Below, piece after piece: positions 34,612-43,870 of a stretch of 64,000 bases of DNA. The stretch's first letter is position 1. Each line of letters starts with the position of its first letter. The position numbers and the translations under genes were made by a program. The notes under the pieces are model-generated. The model had not been told where the DNA came from, searched no databases, and worked only from the letters and a program-made list of their open reading frames with translations. This stretch comes from Paenibacillus montaniterrae (GTDB taxonomy: Bacteria > Bacillota > Bacilli > Paenibacillales > Paenibacillaceae), in contig NZ_BOSE01000001.1 of the NCBI RefSeq assembly GCF_018403185.1, positions 62,001-126,000 of the forward strand, given 5' to 3'.

Positions 34612-34665
34612 CTCCTCGCCTTTTATTATGCTTATCTACACATAGATGTAACGATAGGCGAGGAG
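34612..34665 (+). promoter_or_regulatory. hairpin covering the dapF ribosome-binding site
   Basis: CTCCTCGCCT (34612-34621) is exactly complementary to AGGCGAGGAG (34656-34665), which holds the Shine-Dalgarno bases of dapF (ATG at 34676). An inner ATCT/AGAT stem extends it. Folded RNA would hide the ribosome-binding site; it could also act as the Ca-ATPase terminator. Confidence 0.55.
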
Positions 34666-34675
34666 AGAGATCGAG

Positions 34676-35509
34676 ATGGAATTTACTAAAATGCACGGAC
34701 TTGGCAATGATTTTGTAGTTGTATACGGCGAGCAGGAGCTGCCCGCAAATGCGGCAGAGCTTGCGCTGCAAGTATGCAACCGCAACTTTGGCATTGGAGC
34801 AGACGGCCTTGTATATATTTTGCCTTCGGAAAAAGCAGATTTTCGCATGAGAATTATGAACTCAGATGGAACGGAAGCAGAGCAATGCGGCAATGCGATT
34901 CGCTGTGTCTCCAAATACGTATACGACAACGGCTATATTGATCGTGAGGAAATTACGATCGAAACGCTTGGAGCGGGTGTACAAAAAGTGCAACTAACTA
35001 CGGATAACGGAAAAGTAGCAAAAGTGCGCGTTGATATGGGCGAGCCGATCTTGAACGGCTTGCAGGTTCCAACGACGATTGATGCGGCGCAGGTTGTGGA
35101 GCATCCCATCGAGGCGAACGGCCAGACATTCAGCTTTACTGCTGTGTCAATGGGCAATCCGCATTGTGTCATCCCGGTAGCGGATGCAGCCAGCTTCGAC
35201 TATTCTGTAATCGGACCGCTGCTGGAGAAGCATGAGCTGTTTCCGAAAAAAATAAATGTAGAATTTGTTACTGTATATAATCGCAACCATGTGGAGATGC
35301 GTGTATGGGAGCGCGGCGCGGGGCCAACGCTTGCTTGCGGTACTGGGGCATGCGCTACCTTGGTCGCTTCGGTGCTTCGCGGTGCTACAGATCGCGAAGC
35401 AACCATCTCTTTGCAGGGAGGAGATCTTTACATTGAGTGGAATTCAAGCGATAATCATGTATATATGACAGGACCTGCACAAGAGGTGTTTCGCGGCAGG
35501 TTCGAGTAG
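34676..35509 (+). CDS. dapF: diaminopimelate epimerase
   Basis: Converts LL- to meso-diaminopimelate for lysine and peptidoglycan synthesis. 277 residues. Both catalytic Cys are present: EAEQCGNAIRC near residue 72 and TLACGTGACATLV near 220, with MHGLGNDFVVV at the start and FGIGADGLV. The ATG follows GCGAGGAGAGAGATCGAG, whose site is part of a perfect inverted repeat. It is followed 24 bases later by the bifunctional methyltransferase gene, which suggests a shared transcript; their pathways (lysine and methionine) both stem from aspartate. Confidence 0.95.
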   Translation: MEFTKMHGLGNDFVVVYGEQELPANAAELALQVCNRNFGIGADGLVYILPSEKADFRMRIMNSDGTEAEQCGNAIRCVSKYVYDNGYIDREEITIETLGAGVQKVQLTTDNGKVAKVRVDMGEPILNGLQVPTTIDAAQVVEHPIEANGQTFSFTAVSMGNPHCVIPVADAASFDYSVIGPLLEKHELFPKKINVEFVTVYNRNHVEMRVWERGAGPTLACGTGACATLVASVLRGATDREATISLQGGDLYIEWNSSDNHVYMTGPAQEVFRGRFE

Positions 35510-35533
35510 AGTGATATAGGTGGCGTTGCAGGA

Positions 35534-37396
35534 ATGGAATTGAATTTCAGAGATGCGCTGAAAGAGCGCATCTTAGTTGGTGACGGAGCGATGGGAACCT
35601 TCTTGTTTAAACAGGGGTTCCCTATTGGCGTTCCATACGAGCAATACAACATTGTAAAGCCTGAGGCTGTACTCGATGTTCATCGGCAGTACGTCGCTGC
35701 AGGAGCGCAAGTCATTCAAACGAACACATATCAAGCGAACGCAGTTAAATTTTCACGCTACGGTGCTGAGGATCAAGTGGAAGAAATCAATCGCGCCGCT
35801 GTACGCCTGGCAAGACAGGCGGCAGGCCAGCAAGCCTATGTAGTGGGCACTGTTGGCTCCGTACGCGATGGCAAGCGCGGCAACGTACGAACGCTGGCGC
35901 TAACCGATGCGCTTCATCGGCAAATTCATGCGCTGCTAAGCGAAAATGTTGACGGCCTGCTATTTGAAACATTTTACGATCTTGACGAAATGAAGCTTGC
36001 CTTGCGCATTGCCCGCGAGGAAACTAACATCCCGGTCATTTGCCAGTTTGCGGCAGAGGATTCAGGCCGAACTGTTGACGGCTTTACGCTTGAGGACGCC
36101 TTCAAGCAGCTGCTTGAGGATGGAGCAGACATCGTAGGCTTTAACTGCAGAACAGGTCCCAACGGCATTCTCAAGCTGATTGACGGACTTGCTGTAGATA
36201 AGCTGACGTATTCCGTATTTCCAAATGCGGGAGCGGCCAGCTTCGTGGATGGCAAGTATGAATATTCGGCAGGCCCCGATTATTTTGCAACGATGGCGCA
36301 AAAATTTGCGGATCGCGGCGCTCACTTGATTGGCGGATGTTGCGGAACGACGCCGCAGCATATCGAGGCAATGGCCAAGGCGCTGGCTGGCTATACGCCT
36401 GTTGAGCCTGAGCCTGCTCTAAAGCAAAACGCGGTTGCTGCCCAGCAGCCGGCTGTGGTCTATGACAAATGGGATAAAGGACGGCATAGCGGACCAAACA
36501 TTTTGCAGAAGGTGAAGGATCGACACACCGTAATCGTAGAGCTCGACCCGCCGCGTGATTTGGATATATCCAAGTTTATGGCAGGCGCACAAGCACTTAA
36601 GGATTGTGGAGCCGATGCTGTGACGATGGCCGACAACTCGCTTGCTGTAACGAGAATGAGCAATTTGGCGCTGGCAGCCTTGGTGCAGGAGCATATTGGA
36701 TTGACTCCGCTTATCCACGTTGCCTGCCGCGATCGCAATTTGATCGGAACGCAATCTCATTTGATGGGGCTTGATGCGCTTGGCATTAATCATGTGCTTG
36801 CTGTAACAGGAGACCCGGCACGCTTCGGCGATTTACCGGATTCCAGCTCAGTGTATGATTTGACATCCTTTGAGCTGATCCGCATGACGAAGCAGTTGAA
36901 CGAAGGGATCGCATTTTCCGGAAAGCCGCTTAAGCAAAAGGCAGATTTCATTGTTGGCGGCGCCTTTAACCCGAATGTGAAGCATCTGGATAAAGCTGTG
37001 CAGCGTCTGGAGCGGAAAATTGCTGCAGGAGCGGACTATATTATGACGCAGCCGGTGTACGATCCAGCGCTTATCGAACGGATCGCGGAAGCGACGAAGC
37101 ATTTGGAGGTGCCAATCTTTATTGGCATTATGCCGCTGGCAAACGGACGCAACGCAGAATATTTGCACAATGAAGTGCCTGGCATTCAGTTGTCGGATGC
37201 GGTGCGTGCGCGTATGGCAGGGCTGGAAGGCGAAGCGGGCCGAGCGGAAGGGGTAACGATCGCGAAGGAGCTAATCGATTGTGCGATCAAGCATTTCAAG
37301 GGCATTTATATTATGACGCCATTTCTTCATTACAGTATGGCGGTGCAACTTACTCAATACGTACATGAAAAAACTCTCGCTCGAGAGGATGTTTAA
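35534..37396 (+). CDS. yitJ: bifunctional homocysteine S-methyltransferase / methylenetetrahydrofolate reductase
   Basis: 620 residues. The N-terminal half is a homocysteine methyltransferase barrel with VGDGAMGTFLF, NTYQANAVKF and the zinc site HLIGGCCGTTPQHIEAM. After a linker (about 290-325) the second half is a MTHFR barrel: VIVELDPPRDLDISKFM, VTMADNSLAVTRMSN, IGTQSHLMGLDALGI, TGDPARFGD and YIMTQPVYDPALI. It joins two one-carbon steps of methionine synthesis, as YitJ does in Bacillus. No S-box riboswitch precedes it because dapF is only 24 bases upstream. The stop TAA (37394-37396) lies inside the first repeat unit of the array that begins at 37391. Confidence 0.93.
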   Translation: MELNFRDALKERILVGDGAMGTFLFKQGFPIGVPYEQYNIVKPEAVLDVHRQYVAAGAQVIQTNTYQANAVKFSRYGAEDQVEEINRAAVRLARQAAGQQAYVVGTVGSVRDGKRGNVRTLALTDALHRQIHALLSENVDGLLFETFYDLDEMKLALRIAREETNIPVICQFAAEDSGRTVDGFTLEDAFKQLLEDGADIVGFNCRTGPNGILKLIDGLAVDKLTYSVFPNAGAASFVDGKYEYSAGPDYFATMAQKFADRGAHLIGGCCGTTPQHIEAMAKALAGYTPVEPEPALKQNAVAAQQPAVVYDKWDKGRHSGPNILQKVKDRHTVIVELDPPRDLDISKFMAGAQALKDCGADAVTMADNSLAVTRMSNLALAALVQEHIGLTPLIHVACRDRNLIGTQSHLMGLDALGINHVLAVTGDPARFGDLPDSSSVYDLTSFELIRMTKQLNEGIAFSGKPLKQKADFIVGGAFNPNVKHLDKAVQRLERKIAAGADYIMTQPVYDPALIERIAEATKHLEVPIFIGIMPLANGRNAEYLHNEVPGIQLSDAVRARMAGLEGEAGRAEGVTIAKELIDCAIKHFKGIYIMTPFLHYSMAVQLTQYVHEKTLAREDV

Positions 37397-37935
37397 AAAG
37401 ACAGGACTTTGATGACGATGTGTTGCTTCGTAGATTAGTCGGCGTCGAATATAGCATTCATCGGGAGCCTGCGGTGCTCACGTACCAAACCCGTACGCTA
37501 CGCTCCTCATTCCCTAGCTTTATGCTATCTTCTAGGTCCTGAAAGCCCAGCTTTTTAAACTTTATCTTAAAAGTGGTGATTTAAAAAGCAGGACTTTGAT
37601 GACGATGCATTGCTTCGTAGCGGATTCGACGTCGAAACTAGCATTCATCGGGAGCCTACGGTGCTCACGTACCAAAACCTGTACGCTGCGCTCCTCATTC
37701 CCTAGCTTTATGCTATCTTCTAGGTCCTGAAAGCCCAGCTTTTTAAACTTTATCTTAAAAGTGGTATTTAAAAAGCAGGACTTTGATGACGATGCGTTGC
37801 TTCGTAGCGTATTCGACGTCGAAACTAGCATTCATCGGGAGCCTGCGGTGCTCACGTACCAAAACCCGTACGCTGTGCTCCTCATTCCCTAGCTTCATGC
37901 TATCTTCTAGGTCCTGAAAGCCCAGCTTTTTAAAC
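37391..37935. repeat. array of three palindromic 170-bp units
   Basis: Unit 1 at 37391-37560, unit 2 at 37579-37748, unit 3 at 37766-37935; spacers of 18 and 17 bases are nearly identical (TTTATCTTAAAAGTGGT). Each unit is bounded by (G/A)TTTAAAAAG and CTTTTTAAAC and continues inward as an imperfect inverted repeat (GCAGGACTTTGATGAC against GGTCCTGAAAGCCCAGC). A central arm ATAGCAT (37451-37457) pairs with ATGCTAT (37522-37528) in unit 1, around a GGTGCTCACGTAC/GTACGCTACGCTCC tip. The spacer matches the right flank of unit 3, so the array grew by tandem duplication. It overlaps the methyltransferase stop codon. No transposase or credible ORF is inside. Confidence 0.85.
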
Positions 37936-37991
37936 TTTATATTATAAAATGGTATTTCAGGCAGCCTTGGCGAGAAATTTTGCGATAAAGC

Positions 37992-38020
37992 TTGTTCTGC
38001 TGGAGAAAATCAATTAAAAT
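37992..38020 (+). promoter_or_regulatory. possible promoter of remA
   Basis: TTGTTC (37992-37997), 17-base spacer, TAAAAT (38015-38020), 152 bases upstream of remA and just after the repeat array. The -35 is only partly conserved. Confidence 0.4.
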
Positions 38021-38171
38021 GAAATTCATGCTATGATGCAGTTAAATATTGTATGCAAAGAAATGTTTTCGTCAACACTAGCAAAACAGGTATTATTTTT
38101 AAAGTTAAATTTTGGTTTGTTGCAATTTTATCCTAATTGGATGAAGGGATGCATGCGGAGGGGGATCTGGC

Positions 38172-38432
38172 GTGGCTATTAAGCTAATTAATATTGGGTT
38201 CGGTAACATTGTTTCTGCGAATCGTATTATTTCTATCGTGAGTCCTGAGTCGGCTCCAATTAAACGCATTATTCAAGAGGCACGTGATCGTCATATGCTG
38301 ATCGATGCTACATATGGTCGTCGCACGCGTGCTGTCATTATTACCGATAGCGACCATGTCATTTTATCTGCTGTGCAGCCGGAAACTGTTGCACACCGCT
38401 TGTCCACGAAGGATGACGATAATGATGAATAG
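38172..38432 (+). CDS. remA: extracellular matrix regulator RemA
   Basis: A DNA-binding activator of biofilm matrix and osmoprotection genes in Bacillus. 86 residues; the family pattern is clear in [40 protein letters not shown] and [18 protein letters not shown] start at 38172 with a GGAGGGGG site 6 bases upstream. It precedes gmk by 18 bases, as in Bacillus. The yicC-type gene that normally lies just upstream of remA is absent here; that slot holds the repeat array. Confidence 0.93.
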   Translation: MAIKLINIGFGNIVSANRIISIVSPESAPIKRIIQEARDRHMLIDATYGRRTRAVIITDSDHVILSAVQPETVAHRLSTKDDDNDE

Positions 38433-38450
38433 TACGAGGGGTTTAGAATA

Positions 38451-39062
38451 ATGGGATTGTTAATTGTTTTGTCGGGTCCTGCTGGAGTAGGGAAAGGAAC
38501 GGTGTGCACTGCCTTGCGCAAGCGCATGCCTGAGCTTGTTTACTCCGTATCTGCTACGACTAGACAGCCGCGACCAGGCGAAATTGATGGCGTAAATTAT
38601 TTTTTCAAAACGAAGGAGCAATTTCTAAAGCTGATTGAAGCCGATGAAATGCTGGAGTATGCCGAATATGTTGGCAACTATTATGGGACACCGCGCAGCT
38701 TTGTCGAGGAGACGCTTGCTGCTGGCAAAAATGTCATTCTTGAAATCGAGGTACAGGGCGCTGTAAAGGTGAAAGAGAAATTCCCTGGAGCGATTATGGT
38801 GTTTTTGCTGCCACCGTCATTTGACGAGCTGAAGGCGAGAATTACAGGCCGCGGAACCGAGTCAATGGATACGATCAATACACGTATGAATGTTGCCGCC
38901 CAGGAGATGAGCTTGCTTAGTCATTACGATTACGCTGTTATGAATGATGAGATAGAAAGAGCTTGCGACAAAATCCGCAGCATCATTATAGCAGAAAATT
39001 GTCGTCGTGAGCGCTTGCCAGCCCATATACTTCATATGGCTGCAGCTGCAGAGAAAGCATAG
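38451..39062 (+). CDS. gmk: guanylate kinase
   Basis: Phosphorylates GMP to GDP. 203 residues. P-loop [13 protein letters not shown] at the start, then [19 protein letters not shown] (GMP-binding), [36 protein letters not shown] and the C-terminal [16 protein letters not shown]. All the expected substrate-binding residues are present. It is 17 bases ahead of rpoZ and follows remA by 18, so remA-gmk-rpoZ is one operon. GAGGGG precedes the ATG. Confidence 0.97.
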   Translation: MGLLIVLSGPAGVGKGTVCTALRKRMPELVYSVSATTRQPRPGEIDGVNYFFKTKEQFLKLIEADEMLEYAEYVGNYYGTPRSFVEETLAAGKNVILEIEVQGAVKVKEKFPGAIMVFLLPPSFDELKARITGRGTESMDTINTRMNVAAQEMSLLSHYDYAVMNDEIERACDKIRSIIIAENCRRERLPAHILHMAAAAEKA

Positions 39063-39079
39063 GTAAGGAGAATGAAACG

Positions 39080-39325
39080 ATGTTATATCCATCTATAGAC
39101 GAATTGGTGCAAAAGGTAGATAGCAAATATACGCTTGTCGTAGCCGCTTCCAAACGTGCCAGAATGCTGCGTAACGGGGAGAAATCCGAGCTAAACAATG
39201 CTCGCTCTCATAAAGCGGTCGGCTTTGCACTGGAAGAAATTTATGCTGATCTCATTAAGGTTGAATATATTCCTGGCAAAGAAAAAGATGAGCAGAAGGA
39301 TCAGCGTCAGCAAGAAAAGGCGTAA
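39080..39325 (+). CDS. rpoZ: RNA polymerase omega subunit
   Basis: 81 residues. The omega pattern is visible as [52 protein letters not shown]. It binds the beta' subunit and supports RNA polymerase assembly; the C-terminus is charged and variable, as usual. An AAGGAG site precedes the ATG by 8 bases. It is the last gene of the remA-gmk-rpoZ unit and is closed by a strong terminator; coaBC follows only after a DinB-fold gene is interposed. Confidence 0.93.
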   Translation: MLYPSIDELVQKVDSKYTLVVAASKRARMLRNGEKSELNNARSHKAVGFALEEIYADLIKVEYIPGKEKDEQKDQRQQEKA

Positions 39326-39338
39326 TACGCCCTGTAGT

Positions 39339-39373
39339 AAAAATGTGTGCAGCATGCTGCACACATTTTTTTT
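39339..39373 (+). terminator. terminator after rpoZ
   Basis: A perfect palindrome: AAAATGTGTGCAG (39339-39351) against CTGCACACATTTT around the central CATG, with a run of eight Ts. Confidence 0.9.
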
Positions 39374-39553
39374 ACCATCGCAGAAAACTATGATTACAGA
39401 ATTTATTTGCACAAAAAGAAGGGTAATTTATACTTTGTGTTGAATTACTACGCTTATAGGAAAATATGATATGATAGAAGAAAATTGAATAAAACCTGTA
39501 TTCTATCAAGCTTAAAGCAATGATGACAATTCATTTTCTAGGAGGGATTATGT

Positions 39554-40078
39554 ATGGAAAATTTAAGTTACCCAATCGGAAGATTTGTGTTTGAAGGCAT
39601 GACCGCTGCACAAAAAGAGGAATGGACACAGCAATTGCAAGACTATCCTCAAAAGCTGAAGGCGCTTGTAGCCGGCTTGAATGAGGAACAGCTCAACACG
39701 CCGTATCGCGCCGGGGGCTGGATGGTTCGCCAGGTTGTTCATCATGTCGCAGATTTCTCCATAAACGTATTCATCCGTTTCAAGCTGGCGCTGACTGAAA
39801 ATAATCCAACCATTAAGCCTTTCCTTGAGGATCAATGGGCATTGCTAAGCGACTCCAAAGATATGCCAATTGAGGCAAGCCTGTCGATGATAGAAGGAAC
39901 GTATACAAGAATGGCGGCATTACTCAAATCGATGAGCATGGCCGATTTCGAGCGTCAGTTCTATCATCCTGAGAAAGGCAGCCAAATGTCCTTGAAGCAG
40001 CTTTTAAGCTTCGCGCGCTGGCATTCCTATCATCATTTGGCTCATATTCAACAAGCTAAGGAGCGTTTAAACTGGTAA
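39554..40078 (+). CDS. DinB/YfiT-like metal-dependent protein (bacillithiol transferase family)
   Basis: 174 residues of the DinB four-helix fold in the YfiT/BstA subfamily: starts LSYPIGRFVFEGMT, then LNTPYRAGGWMVRQVVHHVAD (first metal His pair near residue 63) and the C-terminal ARWHSYHHLAHIQQAKERLNW with two or three further His ligands. In Bacillus, BstA-type proteins transfer bacillithiol to xenobiotics in a metal-dependent way; YfiT itself is a close homologue. The RBS is AGGAGGGA. It sits between rpoZ and coaBC, which are adjacent in Bacillus, so it is an insertion into the block, possibly cotranscribed with coaBC (43-base gap). Confidence 0.75.
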   Translation: MENLSYPIGRFVFEGMTAAQKEEWTQQLQDYPQKLKALVAGLNEEQLNTPYRAGGWMVRQVVHHVADFSINVFIRFKLALTENNPTIKPFLEDQWALLSDSKDMPIEASLSMIEGTYTRMAALLKSMSMADFERQFYHPEKGSQMSLKQLLSFARWHSYHHLAHIQQAKERLNW

Positions 40079-40121
40079 ACGCCCCTAATGGACTATACAG
40101 ATTTGGTTGGGAGATGGCAAC

Positions 40122-41315
40122 GTGCTAAAAGGAAAGACGATAATTGTTGGCGTTAGCGGCGGCATAGCGGCCTATAAGGCCGCAACAATATGCAGCAGGC
40201 TGGTCGGACTGGGTGCCGAGGTGCATGTCATCATGACAAAATCGGCTACGAAATTTATTACGCCTCTTACTTTGCAAACATTGTCCAGACATGCGGTGCA
40301 TGTTGATACGTTTGAGGAGCTGGACCCACAGGTTGTTACCCATATCGATCTTGCTGATCGAGCTGATCTGATCCTGCTTGCGCCAGCGACCGCCAACATG
40401 ATCGCCAAGCTTGCTCACGGCATAGCCGATGACATGCTGAGCACAACACTGCTGGCAGCAACATGCCCGATTGTCGTTGCGCCGGCGATGAATGTGCATA
40501 TGTATGAGCACCCGGCCGTCGTCGATAACATCAAGCTGCTTGCTGAGCGCGGCGTGCGCTTTATCGATCCTGGCACAGGGCAGCTTGCTTGCGGCTATGT
40601 AGCTAAAGGCCGTCTTGCCGAGCCGGAGGAAATCGTGCTGGCATTGCAGCAATGGCTGAACAAGCCAAAGCTGCTGCGCGGTAAAAAGGTGCTTGTTACC
40701 GCAGGAGGAACGATGGAACGGATTGATCCCGTTCGTTATTTAACAAATGATTCATCTGGAAAAATGGGCTTTGCTATCGCTGAAGCGGCGCTTGATCTGG
40801 GCGCAGATGTCACAGTTGTTGCGGGCCGAACGAGTGCGGCAGCTCCACAAGGCGTAAAGCTGATTAAGGTCGAGTCGGCCGCTGATATGCTGCAGGCAGT
40901 GCTGGAGCAGTTTGATGACAGCGATATTGTGATCAAATCAGCCGCTGTTGCCGACTATCGACCGAAGCAAGTGCATCAGCAAAAGCTGAAAAAAGGCGAT
41001 GCACAGCAGCTGGTGCTGGAGCTGGAGCGTACGACTGATATTTTGGCCACGCTTGGAGAGCGCAAAACGCATCAATTGCTCGTCGGCTTTGCGGCAGAGA
41101 CAGAGCAGCTTGACGTGTATGCAATGGATAAGCTTAAACGCAAAAACTGCGACTATCTCGTTGCCAACGACGTTTCGCAGGACGGAGCAGGCTTTAACTA
41201 TGACACAAATGTAATTTCTATTTATAATACCAATGGACTTGTCGAGCAGCTGCCGCTTATGTCAAAGCGCGATGCTGCGGAACGACTATTGCAAATCCTT
41301 GCACAGCATGGATGA
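40122..41315 (+). CDS. coaBC: bifunctional phosphopantothenoylcysteine decarboxylase/synthase
   Basis: 397 residues. The CoaC half (1-180) has SGGIAAYKAATICSRL, PATANMIAKLAHGIADDML and VAPAMNVHMYEHPAV; the CoaB half (185-397) has VLVTAGGTMERIDPVRYLTN, VIKSAAVADYRP, and the C-terminal VANDVSQDGAGFNYDTN. It makes 4'-phosphopantetheine in CoA synthesis. The GTG at 40122 follows GGGAG with an 8-base spacer; an in-frame TTG at 40107 has no such site. The stop is 10 bases before priA. Confidence 0.95.
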   Translation: MLKGKTIIVGVSGGIAAYKAATICSRLVGLGAEVHVIMTKSATKFITPLTLQTLSRHAVHVDTFEELDPQVVTHIDLADRADLILLAPATANMIAKLAHGIADDMLSTTLLAATCPIVVAPAMNVHMYEHPAVVDNIKLLAERGVRFIDPGTGQLACGYVAKGRLAEPEEIVLALQQWLNKPKLLRGKKVLVTAGGTMERIDPVRYLTNDSSGKMGFAIAEAALDLGADVTVVAGRTSAAAPQGVKLIKVESAADMLQAVLEQFDDSDIVIKSAAVADYRPKQVHQQKLKKGDAQQLVLELERTTDILATLGERKTHQLLVGFAAETEQLDVYAMDKLKRKNCDYLVANDVSQDGAGFNYDTNVISIYNTNGLVEQLPLMSKRDAAERLLQILAQHG

Positions 41316-41325
41316 AAGGCTAAGG

Positions 41326-43818
41326 ATGATGAATGTGATCGCTAATATTATTGTCGATGTGCCGAGCCGTCAGACGGATCGGCCTTTTGATTATAAAGTA
41401 CCAAAATCGCTTCAGCCCTGGATTGAGCTCGGCAGTCGCGTAGGCGTTCCATTTGGGCCGCGCGTGCTGCAGGGTGTGGTTGTCGGACTGGCTGAGGAGT
41501 CGGAGTATGACCATAGCAAGCTTAAACCGATTAAGGAGCTGCTTGATCCCGAGCCGCCGCTGCTGCCTGATTTGATCGAGCTATCAAAATGGCTGAGCGA
41601 AAAATATTGCTGCTCACGGATCGCTGCCCTGCAAATAATGCTGCCGTCAGCCTTGAAGGGCAAGGAAGTTAAATATATTGCGCTGTCGGGTGCAGAACAA
41701 GAGCAAGCCTATGCCAATAGCGCTTGGCTGCAGGCGCTGCGTCAGGAGGATGGCGCTATTAAGCTGGAAAAGCTGATGGCGATGTTTCCTGAGGAGCATC
41801 GCTCAATCAAGCAGGCGCTGCAGCAGGGCTTGCTGACGTTGTCGGGCAAGGTTAAGGACCGAACAGGAATTAAGCAGGTGCGCATGGTATTGCCACCAGC
41901 CGATCCCGAGGCGGCAAGAGAACAGCTTGCAGCACTGAAGAAGCAAGCGCGCAAGCAGTATGAGGTTCTGAGCTATTTGCTGGAGCATCCCGAGCCAATT
42001 GCATTGGCGCAGCTTGTTGCCAAGCTGAACACAAGCTCAAGCGTTGTGCAAGGCCTTGCTGGCAAGGAGCTGGTACGGATTGAGGATGTCGAACAGAAGC
42101 GAGATCCTTATCGCCACCGGCAATTTGAACCAAGCTCGCCGCTGCCGCTAACCGAACTGCAGCGGCATGTGTATGAGCGAATTGTTAAAGAAATGGAGCG
42201 GAAGTCTGGACAAACCATGCTGCTGCATGGGGTTACGGGAAGTGGCAAAACAGAGGTGTATTTGCAAAGCATTGCACAATGTCTCGACTCAAACAGACAA
42301 GCGATTGTGCTTGTGCCGGAAATATCGCTGACCCCGCAAATGGTTGAACGCTTCAAATCAAGATTCGGAGACGCGGTAGCTGTTATGCACAGCCGCTTGT
42401 CCGACGGAGAGCGCTATGATGAATGGCGCAAAATTCGCCATGGACAAGCGCGAGTCGTCGTAGGCGCGCGCTCAGCGATATTTGCCCCATTTTCCAGTAT
42501 TGGACTTATTATTATTGATGAGGAGCATGAGTCCTCCTACAAGCAGGATGAAACGCCGAAATACCATGCACGCGATGTCGCTGTGCGTCGAGCCAAGCAG
42601 CATGGCGCAGTCGTACTGCTTGGCTCTGCTACGCCTTCGCTGGAAACCTTTGTTGCTGCAAGCCGTATTCCGAAGGGAGCGGCAGAGGCGCCCTTGCTTT
42701 CGATGCCGGAGCGCGTGGCCGGGCAGGCGATGCCGACCGTGCATATTATTGATATGCGCCAGGAGCTTACACAGGGCAATCGCTCGATGTTCAGCAGCGC
42801 CCTCTACGAGGCGCTCAAGCAGCGCCTTGAGCGCCAGGAGCAAACGGTGCTGCTGCTTAACCGGCGCGGTTATTCGACCTTTGTTATGTGCCGCTCATGC
42901 GGTTACACAGCAAGCTGTCCTCATTGCGACATTTCGCTTACATACCATCAGAAAACACGCTTGCTGCGCTGCCATTACTGCGGTCATGCAGAGCAGGAGC
43001 CAAAGCAATGCCCGCAATGCGAGTCCGAGCATATCCGCTTTTTTGGAACGGGCACGCAGAAGGTGGAGGAGGAGCTTGCCAAGCTGTTTCCGGGCATACG
43101 CGTCATCCGTATGGATGTGGACACGACAACCGAGAAAAATGCGCATGAAAAGCTGCTCAAAACATTTAGCGAGCGCAAGGCTGATGTTTTGCTCGGAACA
43201 CAAATGGTTGCAAAAGGACTCGATTTCCCATATGTTACATTAGTAGGGGTAATTGCCGCAGATACAACGTTGAACCTGCCGGATTTTCGCGCTGCAGAGC
43301 GCACCTTCCAGCTGTTAACGCAAGTAGCGGGCCGAGCGGGGCGTCATCATCTGCAGGGAGAGGTTATGATTCAAACCTATAATCCCGAGCATTATGCGGT
43401 TCAGGCGGCCGCGCAGCATCATTACGAGCAGTTTATACAGCAGGAGCTGGAGCTTCGAATGGGAATGATGTATCCGCCATATTGCCGCTTGATTTGCATT
43501 ACGATGTCGGCCGAACGGCTTGATCAGCTTGCCGAGGTAAGCACGCGCTTCGTTAATGAGCTGAAGGAGATCGCGCAATATGAAGGAGTTTTGGTGCCGC
43601 TGCAGAGCAGAATGGCGCGCGCCATGGAGATTCTCGGCCCGGTCGCCTCGCCGCTTGCGCGAATCAAGGATCGCTACCGTTATCAATGTGTGATAAAATA
43701 TCGTGGAAGCATTGATGCGTCGACGTTGGTTGAGCGCGCGATGGAGCCGTTTGTCGCAGGTAAAACAAGCAAGCAGGTGCTGTTCAGTGTTGATGTTGAT
43801 CCGCAGGTTATTGTATAG
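41326..43818 (+). CDS. priA: primosomal protein N' (replication restart helicase)
   Basis: 830 residues. N-terminal 3'-DNA-binding domain (NVIANIIVDVPSRQTDRPFDY), winged helix, SF2 helicase with Walker A HGVTGSGKTEVYLQ, DEEHESSYKQDETP and GSATPSLETF, then two zinc-binding clusters (CRSCGYTASCPHCD and CHYCGHAEQEPKQCPQC) and motif VI QVAGRAGRHH. The ATG at 41326 follows AAAGG 6 bases upstream and begins 10 bases after the coaBC stop; the frame is open to 41233 within coaBC. PriA reloads the replisome at stalled forks. A repeat array follows the gene by about 50 bases. Confidence 0.95.
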   Translation: MMNVIANIIVDVPSRQTDRPFDYKVPKSLQPWIELGSRVGVPFGPRVLQGVVVGLAEESEYDHSKLKPIKELLDPEPPLLPDLIELSKWLSEKYCCSRIAALQIMLPSALKGKEVKYIALSGAEQEQAYANSAWLQALRQEDGAIKLEKLMAMFPEEHRSIKQALQQGLLTLSGKVKDRTGIKQVRMVLPPADPEAAREQLAALKKQARKQYEVLSYLLEHPEPIALAQLVAKLNTSSSVVQGLAGKELVRIEDVEQKRDPYRHRQFEPSSPLPLTELQRHVYERIVKEMERKSGQTMLLHGVTGSGKTEVYLQSIAQCLDSNRQAIVLVPEISLTPQMVERFKSRFGDAVAVMHSRLSDGERYDEWRKIRHGQARVVVGARSAIFAPFSSIGLIIIDEEHESSYKQDETPKYHARDVAVRRAKQHGAVVLLGSATPSLETFVAASRIPKGAAEAPLLSMPERVAGQAMPTVHIIDMRQELTQGNRSMFSSALYEALKQRLERQEQTVLLLNRRGYSTFVMCRSCGYTASCPHCDISLTYHQKTRLLRCHYCGHAEQEPKQCPQCESEHIRFFGTGTQKVEEELAKLFPGIRVIRMDVDTTTEKNAHEKLLKTFSERKADVLLGTQMVAKGLDFPYVTLVGVIAADTTLNLPDFRAAERTFQLLTQVAGRAGRHHLQGEVMIQTYNPEHYAVQAAAQHHYEQFIQQELELRMGMMYPPYCRLICITMSAERLDQLAEVSTRFVNELKEIAQYEGVLVPLQSRMARAMEILGPVASPLARIKDRYRYQCVIKYRGSIDASTLVERAMEPFVAGKTSKQVLFSVDVDPQVIV

Positions 43819-43870
43819 CAAATGAGTGTAAATAGTTGAATAAAAGGACTTGTTCAACTTTATAGAGGAA

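Noticed and set aside
35510..35533. S-box riboswitch before the methyltransferase/MTHFR gene
   Set aside because: Only 24 bases separate it from dapF, too little for the structure.
37562..37831. Frame of 89 residues within the first repeat array
   Set aside because: It crosses two repeat units and is only the chance reading of a palindrome.
42482..43243. 253-residue frame inside priA on the same strand
   Set aside because: Shadow of the conserved PriA frame; composition is Cys/Arg-rich and unlike any protein.
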